Source of the DNA: Pseudeuparius sepicola
Taxonomy: Eukaryota; Arthropoda; Insecta; Coleoptera; Anthribidae
Reading direction: 5' to 3'
Assembly: GCA_963920635.1 (NCBI GenBank)
Contig: OY987304.1
Location: 35,340,365 to 35,404,364 of the forward strand
Length of the DNA stretch: 64,000 bases
Shown: positions 30,976 to 42,371 of the stretch, in pieces
Layout: every line of letters starts with the position of its first letter
How positions within the stretch are numbered: the stretch's first letter is position 1
The notes under the pieces: model-generated
What the model saw: the letters and a program-made list of their open reading frames with translations, nothing else
Databases searched by the model: none
Told to the model about the DNA's origin: nothing
Program-made: the position numbers and the translations under genes

Positions 30976-31006
30976 CACAGACCTATACATAATTTATAGG
31001 TCTGTG
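30976..31006. repeat. Short hairpin related to 3178-3217
   Basis: Arms CACAGACCTATA and TATAGGTCTGTG, 12 bp each, around a 7-nt loop. It is a shortened version of the 18-bp hairpin at 3178. Confidence 0.6.
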
Positions 31007-31497
31007 GTATTGCGAAAGGATGGCTCCACTGACGAGAGTCTAAAACAGTTTGTCTTAGGCTATTCAATATTGGTAAAATTATACCGGGTGACCCCCGATG
31101 CAGTGCTGTACTTGTGAAAAGGATTTGCATTTTTATTAGATAAAAGTTATCTTGATAAAATGTTTTTCTATGACTCTAAAAAAAGGGCATCATTGTATGT
31201 TCGTTTTTAGTTGGGAAATATACCACATATTGTAGATGTTTTTTTGCAACCGGTGCGGGAATATTATTGTGCACGGGTCCGCTATATTACAAATTTGAGT
31301 GAAATATAAGGAGTCCATGTAAAACAACGCGACTATACACAGGCGCTGGTGAATGTGACAGTTCGGTTTTGTTCATTTATATATATTTTCGTATATTTTT
31401 AAAGTTAATAAATTAAATTAGTCACTTACTTATAACAAAAGTGGACAATAATTGCAGCGACAATAAGATAGAATTGACACTATCGCATATTTAGGAG

Positions 31498-31530
31498 ATG
31501 GCAAATGTGGCGGAAGAAAATCTCATTCCT
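31498..31530 (+). CDS. Possible first coding exon of a host gene
   Basis: ATG opens eleven codons (MANVAEENLIP) that stop directly at a consensus splice donor, GTAAGT (31531-31536). The upstream AT-rich 100 bases contain no ATG in frame close by and could be a 5' UTR. This is the shape of an insect first coding exon, but length is too short for any family call, and chance cannot be excluded. Confidence 0.25.
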
Positions 31531-32618
31531 GTAAGTACTATTAAATTATTTAATATTGTAAATAAGTATAGATAACAAATATTTTGTTTGTCTTAAATTG
31601 AATACCTATAACCTACTTGTTCATGTTCAAAATAATTAAATTATATACAACCTAGAAAAAGTATAGTTTATTACTTGCACGGAATGTTCTTGTTCATTTC
31701 TCATTCATATGACTTGCAGTACCTAGGTACTCGCCTGCGACTTGTGCCGCAAAGTATCATACTCGTATGAAATGAATGCAATTACGTGCTAGTTATACAA
31801 TTTCAATATACTAATTTTGCACTACCATTTTATAATGAACATCATTATAAATAATAATAGGTTCGCTGCAATCTGCGATGAAAAACTTTTTGCAAAAAAT
31901 CCCTGAACAATTCTAAATTGCAATAAATTATTTATAGGATATTTTAAACAGAATAATTTTTGAAAAACGGAACGAAAAATAACAAAATTTAGTGTTCTGA
32001 TATTCCTCAAGCAACTTGTCAGGTTTTCTGTGGTTATGCACACGTCAAGCACCTTTTCCTGCAACTTTCTCTTACTTATAAATCTGAAGCAGCAGCATAC
32101 TGCAAAATCCTTGTTTACTCCATAACCCCCAAACTCGAAGTACCAAAAAGAAAAGTTCTGTTCGAAAGTTCCTCATCCTTCAGACTTTAATTTGCTCCAA
32201 TCTAACAACCTGTCATCACCGCGGCGAACAGCTAATATCCGCCTCGGGTTTCCGGGAAAGTTTCCGAACGGAATCGAATTACCTAGACGGCGTAATCGAA
32301 AAATTTAGTGGCTATAAATGAGAATATTTCACCGATACACGGATAGCTATGTCTGTCTTGGAAACCCAGAAAGCTAGGGATGGTAAGGATCCGGGAGAGG
32401 CATCAGGCACGCGGAGCATATAAGCGGGAATGCATATCTAAGATAGTCTGGTTTCCCAGAACTCCTGGACATGTGCACAGACATAGTTGTGGTCTTGTGG
32501 TTTCAAACCGCATAGTTGAGAAGCTGTTGCTTTGTCGCTAATCCTAATTATGAAAATTTATAGAATTCAAGAATATGCCAGGATTTTTAGTGTGAAAAAT
32601 TGGACTCGATAAGTGAAC

Positions 32619-32620
<2 letters not shown>

Positions 32621-32665
<45 letters not shown>
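32621..32665. repeat. (AT)n microsatellite
   Basis: About 44 bases of uninterrupted AT dinucleotide repeat. Confidence 0.95.
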
Positions 32666-32669
<4 letters not shown>

Positions 32670-32934
32670 TATACAGAGACATGCCGTTAGATTTTTAGAT
32701 AAGGAAACAAGGTATTAATAAAAATACAATCTGACAATCTCGAATCAACTAAGATTATTAACGTCGAACACTTTAGAGTTGATCGATTGAAATCGTAGCC
32801 GAGTGTTGCATCTAGTTGATCTACGGGGTATAGTGCAGTCAATCTGTCGTTATAGAGGTCGAAAACATTCCGGAAAAGCCGAATTCTTGATATGTTATTG
32901 GTGGCTGGAAAGGTGAAACTGAAATTTGCGTATT

Positions 32935-35320
32935 TCCGTCTTTACCGTTCTGTCGCCATATTGAAAAAGTCTTGAAATTGTTTCATATTATTTTATATTG
33001 GTCGGAGGAAAAAGTATGAGAACAAAAATTGTAGAGTTTGGAATGTTCAATATTATTTTTTGTTCGAAGCCGAACTTTCAGTGGGACACAAATTTTTCTT
33101 AGAAAAATCTATATAAAAAACATTAGTATTGTTTTTGAACTTTTTTTTAAGTCAACTGAGTTACTAGGAGTGGCATATTAGTTACGCATTAAAGTTGGAT
33201 GGAATTTCCGTAGTTCATAAATTTTTTTATGTTTTCGAGATAAAAATGTATTATATTTCTGTTGATTAACGAAAAATTAAGATACACAATTATACAGGGT
33301 GTAACTGAACTGATGGTCAAAAATGAAACCACGTATTCTTGGACTCAAAATAAGGGCACATCTTCATATATTTGTTTCTCCTACGGGCCATAGTTTTTTT
33401 TTTATACAGAGCGTAGAAGTTTAGAGAAAAATACACATATTTCTTAGTATCTCTAGAAGTATACGAGATATTTTCTTCAAACTTGGTGTGTCACATGAGC
33501 GGATGGCCCGTCAAACTTAAGGTTGATGAAGCTTCTGAGGCCCCCAGTTGCGGAGATACAGGGTGTTATTAAAATTAATTAGTTCAGAAAAATATGAATA
33601 ACCTGTATAATCGCATTTTTTTAATTTATTTTGAATGGTGAATCCAATGGATAACAAAAAGTATCTCTTAGTATTTTTTCATATTCGCAGCCGTTTCTTA
33701 ATTATTTTCAAAGAACGGCAATGCTGCAATGAACAAGTCATTTTAAGAATAAATCTAGCAATCTGTGGATGTCAATTAAACTTTATTTAACAAAATACGA
33801 AAGGGAAAACGAGAATAAAAGAAACGTAATGCGATTAGAAAATATTAATTTATCAAATGATCGACATGACCGCCGTCTCTTTCAATACACGCAATTATGC
33901 GTTTCGGATGTTTATTATTGCCACTGGCAACTCCATAGTAAAAGCGCAGGTCAGTCAATTCTTTGAATGAAAATATCATTTTCAAAATATTGATACTAAA
34001 GTGCAAAGTTGACAGTCAAATGAATCAAATAATGCCAAGTAATTGACATCCACAGATTGTTAGATTTATTCTTAAAATGACTTGTTTATTGCAGCATTGC
34101 CGTTCTTTGAAAATAATGTTGAAACGGCTGCGAATAAGAAAAAACACTAAGAGATACTTTTTGTTAACCATTGGAATCACCACTCAAAATAAAAAATGCG
34201 ATTATACATGGTATTCATATTTTTCTGAACGAATTAATTTTAATAACCCCCAACTGAGGGCCTCAGAATAATTGTGCAAAGAATAATAATTTATCTCGGA
34301 TTTTTTTATTTATCATCTTCAACAATTTTCGAGTAAGATTCAAGAATTTTTGTGGGACCAGCTCACTAAAAAAATAAAAAGTTTATATAAAAATGGTATC
34401 AAAAATGCTCCTTAAGGGAGCTATAGCCCCCGAAATGGACAGTTTTGCAAATGGTATTTCCAGAATGAACAAATGTTAAGAACACTTTCTGGATATCTAC
34501 CAAGTTTTATTGACAAGACATTTCAACTTCACAGTAAACACTACGTACGTTTATAGCCATCAACAGGTTAAACTAATTTCAGTTCTACATAGTTTTAGTT
34601 TCGTTAAAATATAATACAATATTAATAATTTTATCATATTTTAAAACTAAAACTATGAACAAATGAAACTATTATAACCTGATGATGGTATATCTACGTG
34701 GTTGATACCCAAGAAGTTTTCATAACCATTTTAAAAACTACCAGGAATAACAAAGAATAAAAGAATGAACAAAGCAAAAACCTAAAATTTTGTATGTGAT
34801 ACCTACTGCGAGAAGAAATCCTGGAAAAACACACACCAAAAATTAAAGGTGTTTTTAACCACTTCACTTTCCCATTTGGGACGTCTATGATGAAGAATAT
34901 CAAACTATCTCTACATCAGTAAATGTAAAATCTCAGGGGTATATCACACACCAAATTTCAGACTTTTGTCTTTGTTCGTTCGAATATTTAGAAAAAACAG
35001 GTCTCAAAACTGTCCATTTCGGAAGCTATAGCCACATTAGGCATTTTTGAGGTCATGTTTATAGGAATTTTTTTTGGATCACAGAAAGCCCTGGTACATT
35101 AAGGCAGGTGAATTTGGTGACAGCCAAAATGTTTTTTTTTTAATTTGGACGCCTTCTGTCTTTTTGGGAATGAACTACAGAAAGATCGGGCCAGAACAAA
35201 AATTTTTAAAAAGTCCAAGCTCAAAAATTTTTGTTCTCATACTTTTTTCCTCGAACCATTAGGAAACGATATATATCGATTTAGAAATTTTTTCAAGATG
35301 GCAGCAAAACAGGGACGGGT
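32935..35320. mobile_element. Foldback element with another foldback inside
   Basis: Outer arms at 32935-33050 and 35205-35320 pair, for example AAAAAGTATGAGAACAAAAA with the inverse near 35230. A second pair lies at 34393-34447 and 35008-35055. The inner element listed next is nested in it. The copies are diverged. No open frame with a known domain. Confidence 0.5.
33527..34275. mobile_element. Nested foldback element, about 0.75 kb
   Basis: Arms of about 240 bp (33527-33777 and 34038-34275) are inverted copies, sharing AAAGAACGGCAATGCTGCAA, ATCTGTGGATGTCAATT and the outer GAGGCCCCCAGTTG. The loop is about 260 bp. No coding capacity. Confidence 0.7.
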
Positions 35321-35879
35321 AGTCCTGGGACCAACAGTAACACACGATAAAAATTCGGCTTTCCAGGTATTTATTAGATATACCTCCTTTATTTCTTTGG
35401 AATGATTGACTGTACTAGTATTGCAACTTTTAACCAAGAATCTTTATTATAAAAATGGTGCTTTGTTTAAAAATATACAGAGTAGCTAGAACTGTGTCGT
35501 TGGTCCAACTTTTTTTAGGGAGCGTGACGTCAACTGAACCGCCTCGAGCTCCTTACCATTGGTGCAAATAATATTGCATGCAATGCTGCATGCAAAAATT
35601 TACTCGCACAGCTAGAAACGGAAGTAGTGGTGACAGAGATACCTATAGGCGACTGAATTTAAGATGCCAACGCCCCGACGGGCACTATGTGAACTAACTA
35701 TATGGGCCATTGTCACCTTTAGCTTTGGGCACACTTTGGGTTTACACTGCGTTGTTCTTTGTTCTTGTTCATTGTTCTTGTTATTTTGTGGTCGTCTTCA
35801 TAAAGTTATTTGGTTATTTGGTAAAAGTTCCCACCGACAATCGGTGCGCGCCGATTGTGGGGCGAAAACAGCGGCCGAG
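35321..35879. other. Unassigned stretch
   Basis: No recognisable gene. A moderately GC-rich part (35520-35880) has a short open frame (35664-35996) that runs into the repeat-family copy and carries no domain. Confidence 0.3.
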
Positions 35880-36195
35880 CCGGACGTAAACACGGCACAA
35901 ATCTTTCGAAATTTCGGATTTTCCGCGGGTTTCCGCGAAGTTTCGATGTTGCAAAAGGTGCAAAATAGTGTGGTGATCAGTTTGAGCTGCATATAGTAAA
36001 AATTCATCCGGATTATAACCACAAATATCTCCATGAAAAGTGAGGTGTCAAAGGAAATTTGAAAATTCATTTTCTCGGAAACTACGCCCGAGCACCAAAA
36101 ACTAAGGTCAGATTCGTGTTCAGGCACCCCGAAAATAGGGGGGAAGCCAAAATTTCAAAAAAATCGGGGCAGACATACACCGCGGGAAACTGTAC
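35880..36195 (+). repeat. Repeat family copy 1
   Basis: A 0.3-kb sequence with TTTCCGCGAAGTTTCGATG, TGCAAAAGGTGCAAAATAGT and CATTTTCTCGGAAACTACG. It matches in the same orientation at 46800-47085 and inverted at 44995-45315, with 80-90% apparent identity by eye. Non-coding; likely an end region of a dispersed element. Confidence 0.7.
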
Positions 36196-37150
36196 TTACC
36201 GGTTATTATAAAGTTTAAACATTATTGTTTATGATTTATGTAATTGCAAAGGCAACAGGCAACTAAAAATGAACTAAAAGCAGAATTCGAATTGGAGAAC
36301 TTTGTTGGTTAAACTAAATTGATTCGAAACTTGTTCCATCTCGAAAATGTTTTCAGGAACAAACGAACAAAAATTGTTTAGGTTAGGACCTCGGCGATCG
36401 AATCAAGACGGTTTTTCGTCCGAATCTCGCACTAAAACTTCGTAATTACACTGAATAACACTTTAGCATGTTCAAATTCCACTTCTGATAACTGTGGGAG
36501 GGGAGGCCTTTTGGGCGTGGTAATCATAATAAAAATCACACTTTACTTGTTTTATTTCATTTTCTAACAACTCTTCTTTAACTCTTCTCTCTTTTTTTGG
36601 CACAAGCGTGGCGGGAATATTTAAACATTTGAATTCAACTGTTGTTATTTACCACATTATTATAATAGTCAAATTTAGAAAATAAAGCTTTTTTGACTGA
36701 TTTTGAACAAAACAGAAAACATAATATACGGATCAACAAAATGGCATGGCCCATATACTTAGTTTAGCATTGAGCCTACAGGGGGCGTATTTCTTATAGG
36801 TATATTCAATCGCGTATGACACAAATGCAGGTTATATTTTTTAGGCTAGGTCCAGGGCCTGGAAACTCCCCCTTGTACTTATCAAAGCCTTCCCAATAGT
36901 TTGTACTTAGGTCGCTTGAGGGCGCTGATGGCGTATTTCTGTCAATTATTATCAAAAATTGGTAGGTGGCGTCCGGCGGCCATTATTTTAATTTGTGGCG
37001 TTGCGTTTGACATGTTTTGCTTGTGATTCACGGTTCGTTTTATTTATAGTTTTTCGTGTATTATTTCACATTTTCTGCGTTTTTTAGTGTTTGTTTTGTT
37101 CATTTATGTATTTATCGTTATTTTCATAATTATTTGGTTTGGTTTTTAAA
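36196..37150. other. Unassigned stretch before the THAP relic
   Basis: No repeat pair or RNA gene seen. TAGTTTGTACTTAGGTCGCTTGAGGGCGC at 36897 has a similar segment at 38517 on the far side of the THAP relic, so the relic may be bracketed by direct repeats of about 35 bp. This is weak. Confidence 0.3.
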
Positions 37151-37480
37151 ATGGTTTTGGTTTGTTGTGTACCTAGTTGTGAAGAAGGACGACGCGACGG
37201 TCGAAGATGGAAATGCATATTTCAAAACGGTAAGTAAAATATCTCGATTTTACTGTGATAAAACAAACTGCTATTTTTACAGCTTTGTAAACTTGGTCTA
37301 AAAAAAATGGGAACAACAAATTAAATCTTGAATCATTAAGAAGATGCTAACGGGTTTGTGACATGCATTTTACGCCAGATTGTACGTGCACATACCCAGG
37401 AGGGAAATGGTCCAACTCTAGGATTAAGGAGGATGCTGTGCAATCTTTATTTTCGCCCATAGTTTGCATTGGTAGGAAGT
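37151..37480 (+). pseudogene. THAP zinc-finger gene fragment, broken
   Basis: Exon 1 (37151-37229) begins MVLVCCVPSCEEGRRDGRRW, the start of a THAP domain with its first Cys pair, and ends at donor GTAAGT. A 53-nt intron ends TTTTTACAG at 37282. Exon 2 continues in phase and reaches RVCDMHFTPDC (37351-37383, the Cys-x2-His pair) and KEDAVQSLF (about 37426-37452), the THAP AVPxxF-like box. Two in-frame TAA codons (37288-37290 and 37348-37350) lie between. THAP domains bind DNA in host regulators and in P-type transposases. No transposase domain follows, so the origin is open. Inactive as read. Confidence 0.6.
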
Positions 37481-38870
37481 ATTACAAATGGTGTTTGTTT
37501 CTTCAAACGTTGTGATTTGGGGCACGTTTATATGCCGCTCTGTTTACCACACAGCAAGGCTAAAATTAGTGATGCATGCTAAAATTAATGGTATATTTTT
37601 CGAAAAAAAAAAATATATAGGTACCTAGGTAGGTAATTTAAAAATATCAAATTTCCCTTCTTGTTGCATTCGGCAGCGCCTTAATTACGTATTTTGATTT
37701 TTTTCTGAAAATGTAACAGAAGTACTACCGTTATTAATTTTTGCGTTCTTGGAGTGGTAAATCTAACGGCACATTAGCGTGTCCCGAGTCATGGCCTTCT
37801 TTAAATTGTCCTACATGGGATTTATCGGTCGGGATTCGTGTTCAAGATTGTTGAAAGATTTCTAAAAATTCAATTCTAGTTGCAACAACTTGCCTACTGC
37901 GTCTTTTTTTTATACCTTTTTAATAAATTACTAAAATGATATCTATGATTCTGTATCATACCCAGTGCTCCATAAAAAACTAATAATAATTATTATTTAT
38001 TATTTTCTACAGATTCAGCGAGAAATTCATCCGAGGATTTACCCAATAAGATTTCACTAATAGCTAGTAGGTACCTACTATAATGGGAGTACCCTGCAGC
38101 TGAACCATCAATACTTGGAAACATCTCTTCTCCGGAAAAAAAAGTATGCAGATTTTAGATTTTATCATCTCAAACAAAAAATGTCTTTCCCTTAAGAAGA
38201 CTAAAATGTAATATATCTGTATCTGTGATGTTCAGCGTTATTGTGGCAAAGATCACAACTCGAATATCATGATCTTCGATTGTGGTGAATGTATTTTACA
38301 AACTGTTTGTAATATATAAAATTATTATATATTCTCATATAATTTTTGCTTTCATTATACCTAGCCTAATATTGTCATTTATCGCGTTTTAATTTTATAA
38401 CTCGACATAGACATAGATATTTATCATATGTCTATGTGGAGTTATAAAATTAAAAAGTGTCTTAAAAATTGTAAGTATAATAACTATAAAAGATTTCAAA
38501 TTTCCCGCTTAAATAGTCTAGTTTGTACTTAGGTCACCAGGGGGCGTATGGCATCCAAAAATTATAGGGAGTTGCCTATCTATCCCTATATATAAATCCT
38601 TTATCTATGGCTAGGTCACAAAATATATGCGGTAGGTTAGGTTAAAGGTTTATGGTTTGTAGGTTGGGTAATTTATTTTTGACGGAAACACAAAACAAGC
38701 CTATAGATTTACGGCGATGTTACCAGTTCTTAAATTAATTAAAACTACACACAATAATAAACAAAAATTGCTGTAAACCAGCCCATCCTTTTGCAATATT
38801 TACTTCAACTTAATTGTGACAAATAAAACGAAGATGTCTGAAAGTAACTTCGTGTCATAAAATCAGCCAA
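37481..38870. other. Unassigned stretch
   Basis: Only a small hairpin at 38389-38453 stands out (arms around TTTTATAACTCGACATAGACAT and its inverse). No gene seen. Confidence 0.3.
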
Positions 38871-38874
38871 AGAA

Positions 38875-39190
38875 GTAAAGAAGCCGCCTCGGTTTTTTGC
38901 CGCCGCCGGAGGATGAAGGGTTGGCCGAATTAAGGGCGCGGATTAGCCGGACTGGGGATCAAGGAGGCCGGGGCCGGCCCCAAAAAATAAACAATTTGGC
39001 GGCGGGAGATAATTGAACTGTTAACCGGGAATCGGGCGAACGCCGGGGATCCGGCGGGGGCTCTATAGTGAGGTTAACTGGGAGGATAGAGGAAATTGGG
39101 TCGTCTCTCGGCAGATAGGAAACGGCCGCCGTGTTTGAGGCTTTTGTTGCTTTTAATTGATTAATTCGGAAGCGTTGAGAATACACAGAC
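38875..39190. promoter_or_regulatory. GC-rich non-coding island
   Basis: The most GC-rich stretch of the window, with CCGCCGCCGGAGG, GGCCGGGGCCGGCCCC and CGCCGGGGATCCGGCGGGGG, sharply bounded by AT-rich DNA. The only open frame (minus strand, 77 codons) shows no domain. It looks like unique host DNA; regulatory role is inferred from composition. Confidence 0.3.
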
Positions 39191-39629
39191 ACGATGCTTT
39201 TTTAGTCTATTGGAATTGATCGAAATGTGCGAATATGTATAATCCCTTGTATTTTGTATTATTAACTTGACTCGTATGTATGTAATTTTGTAAGCCAATC
39301 TAGAAAATCGATGTTCACCCATATCGATGAAATTTTGTATACCTACCTATTAAATTCCGGTGACAATAGAATATTATTTTATTTTTTTATTTAATCAAAC
39401 TAGGCATTCACATAGAATAAACTACAATTTAGAAGAATGCACTACAGATTAAACAAAGTTATAAGAACGAAAGTAGTGTAGACCTTAAATATAAAAAACA
39501 TAAACTAAAGAAAACACAAACAAGCAACGCAGAATGAAAAGACAAACAAAAAATAAGTATTCAAAATAAATTTCAAAATATACCTATGGAAGACACCATG
39601 AAAACATTCGGAGAATTATAAGAAAAGTC
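39191..39629. other. Unassigned AT-rich stretch
   Basis: No signal seen; it may be the decayed 3' UTR of the LINE to its right. Confidence 0.25.
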
Positions 39630-40722
39630 GAATAGCTTAATTTCTGACTTCATGCAAAGAAAAATTAAATATTATATCAATATGAGTAAAATAAGTATTA
39701 AATAAATTGTGCAATAAATTCAATATCGATTTATTGGCCAAATTAGTGTGATAAGTTCTGTAGTAGAAGTTCTGTTCTGATATGAGCGTTAAGTGATAAA
39801 CATTGTAGTAGACTGGAAGATAGTGACAGATTTTGGAAAAGATGGCATACCGTTTGCGCATGTCCAAGTACAACTTGCATACTTCTCATTGGCAGCCTGT
39901 TAAGAAACGTGCGGAAAAATTAATTATTAAAATACAAGTTCACGTGACAATAATATACTCTTTGGGCCCACGCTAACGGTATGCCTATGGTTTTCCGAGG
40001 AATTTTATATTTTGAACTTCGTTTATAAAACACATGGCGGCCCGACTAAAATCATATCAAAACGCATATTTTTCATATAAATGAAAAGTCAGTTTTTCAA
40101 TGAAGAACCCAGGATGATTCTCTGATTCATACCTTATTATTGTGGGAATACGACTATACGCAACATAATGACCTTTGAAAGGCATACTGAGTAAAATCAC
40201 GTCCAAATATCTGTCACTATCCTTCGGTCTATAAAATGTTATGACTGCTGATTGTTCCTGAAAAGACCTTGTGTAAAAATAGTAGACACGATATTATTCG
40301 CCGGCTATACTCAGTTTTATAAAATTATGCTTTTTTAAACTAGTGCATCTATAAGAGTGTTGTTGGAGCGATAATTTAAATGAAATAAAAATTTTCTTTG
40401 TATCTTTTCAATTACCTCGATTTATTTTATGTGTATGTTTATGTTGAAAATTCTAAATATGAACGAACATAAGCATTGTACAATATCTTTAAAGAGTTCG
40501 GATTTTTGGATGACGACGTTGCTCTAAAAATAAACCCCAAATTTTTATAAGCTTTTTTGACTACACTTTCAACATGAACATCAAATGATATTGTGGAGTC
40601 AACAATAACTCCTAGATCTTCGATGAAGTCCACTCGCTTGAGTGAACTTCCATTAACATTATAGTTATAAACTGCATCAATATTCCTTAACCTAGAAAAA
40701 CGGATACAGCAACATTTTTCCA
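39630..40722 (-). pseudogene. LINE remnant, C-terminal part
   Basis: Minus-strand reading gives KCCCIRFSRLRN and DFIEDLGVIVDSTISFDVHV (about 40610-40720), KKAYKNLGFIFRATSSSKN and YNAYVRSYLEFS (to 40439), the post-RT region of Jockey/CR1-type LINEs. A later piece, YYRTYHTNLANKSILNLLHN (39690-39760), fits the C-terminal tail. About 0.5 kb between (39880-40438) is unrecognisable. This continues the LINE at 42370-43790, from which it is separated by an insertion. Confidence 0.7.
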
Positions 40723-42371
40723 TATTTTAAAAAAGGCTTTGTAACGGTTAAAAGAAAATAATAAATTCCAAAATTCTATCTTTTAAATTGGTTTAATCTT
40801 TCTAGTGAACTTTCATTTCAAATTTTAATCCGCGGCTTCTTTGCGCCTGCGCGCAAATGTTTCCGATAGGTGCTACCGCCCGTTAATTTCGAATTTCAAA
40901 TTAACCTTAATTTTTATTTCTCATATTTCAAATTATTAAATAGTTTATCAAGGTATCCATGTCCTTATTAGGTTGTACTCGTGTTATAGTGTCCAAATTG
41001 CCGTAATCTTACTCGGGGAGAGTTGTTTGGGTGACTTTGGGGTTTGAATTTGAATTGTGTACGCCAGTTTTTCGGTGAAACGTAGTAAGTACCCAGGTGG
41101 GGAGGCACCCGGCCGTTGGTTCGCTTTTGAGATCCCGCCAGTACCACCAGACCGTGCATGGAGTGTGTTTGCTCGACCATATTTCCGTTTTGGCATTTTT
41201 TTTTGCTTCCAAATTTTGGGATATTTTGGAAATATTTGGCCCAGAAGATTGGTGTTCATCCGATAGTTGTTTTGAGTTGGAGTGGAACCCAGTTATCAGC
41301 TTTTTGCTGGATTTTTAGCAAAACCTTCTGCATTGGTAAGTGCGCCATTTTGTAGGGAAGTGAAATGTTCAACCGTTTTCGTTTTGTAGGAAGTTAAATT
41401 CCTGTTCGATATCGTTTTTCTTGAAGTAAACCACGACCTATGTACTTTGGGAATACACAGAAGCCACCTACCATCATTGTGAGTTAAAATTACGTAACCT
41501 TTAGAACGAAGATTTCATAATTCAAGTTTTTAGGGCTTTTCGTTACAAGTCAGGAAATCATCGTCTTCCGAATTTTCGTCAATATTTTCCTTGGATCTGC
41601 GGGTTACCTAACGGCGGTGTGGAAGCTGTGCCCCAGGTCAATCTGGTCCAAAGTGCGAGAACCAACAGCCCCAGCGAGAGATAGAGAGGAGAACCCTGTA
41701 CCTGCGTCGAACCAGATAAGATACCTACCTATTAGCTTTACTAACCTTTTGTGATAACGTGCTGAAGTGGCGTAAACCCTTTTTTTATTATTAATTGTAT
41801 TTTAAAACTTTTATTTTAATGTGTGTTCGGTTTAGCTGATTAGCTAATATTGCAGTCATATTTATTACATAAAGGAACTTTGGGGTTTTCGCAATTTAGT
41901 GGGTAAATCCAGTAATTTTACCTTGTGCGCTGAGTGTGATCACACGAGGACCATAGTAACATAATTATTATTATTGTTCTTAAGTTACATAATGGGATTA
42001 AAAACACATAGAAACCTACTACTACGATAATCATCCTGTGATACGCCCAACGGGTAATAAATGTATACCTTTTTTTTCCAAATCAATCAGACTTATTATT
42101 TCTCCTAAAAAGTACGTTTTGGTATAAATATTTTATCCTCTAATTAATGAAGGTATTTGGGGTCCGCCCAGGTTTTCATTTGATTATATAAGTTTTCGGG
42201 CTTAAACTGCCTAAGTCAGTGGCGCTATAAAGTAGATAACTTTTATTTCTATTTAATTATCTTTTTAATTGGAAACCCACTCCCCAATTCGACTGAGCTA
42301 GAAAGGGAGTTTTGCTACGCAACCTGGTCAGACCGTTGTTATACTTTTTTTGTTTGTTCCCTATAAAAATT
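40723..42371. mobile_element. Insertion splitting the LINE; possible solo LTR or unknown element
   Basis: LINE coding stops after ALNKLLRLPTN at 42372 and resumes with KCCCIRFS at 40722, so about 1.65 kb was inserted. It begins near TGTAACGGTT (40740) and ends near AACCGTTGTTATA-like GACCGTTGTTATA (42331-42343), giving an imperfect inverted end pair as in LTRs. An AATAAA lies near 42056. No open frame with a known domain. A solo LTR is one reading; no clear target duplication was found. Confidence 0.35.

Larger units (their letters stand above)
31007..32920. other. Unassigned stretch
   Basis: No gene is firmly recognised apart from a possible tiny exon at 31498-31530 and an AT microsatellite at 32621-32665, listed separately. 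The part at 32190-32330 is somewhat GC-richer and non-repetitive. Confidence 0.3.
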
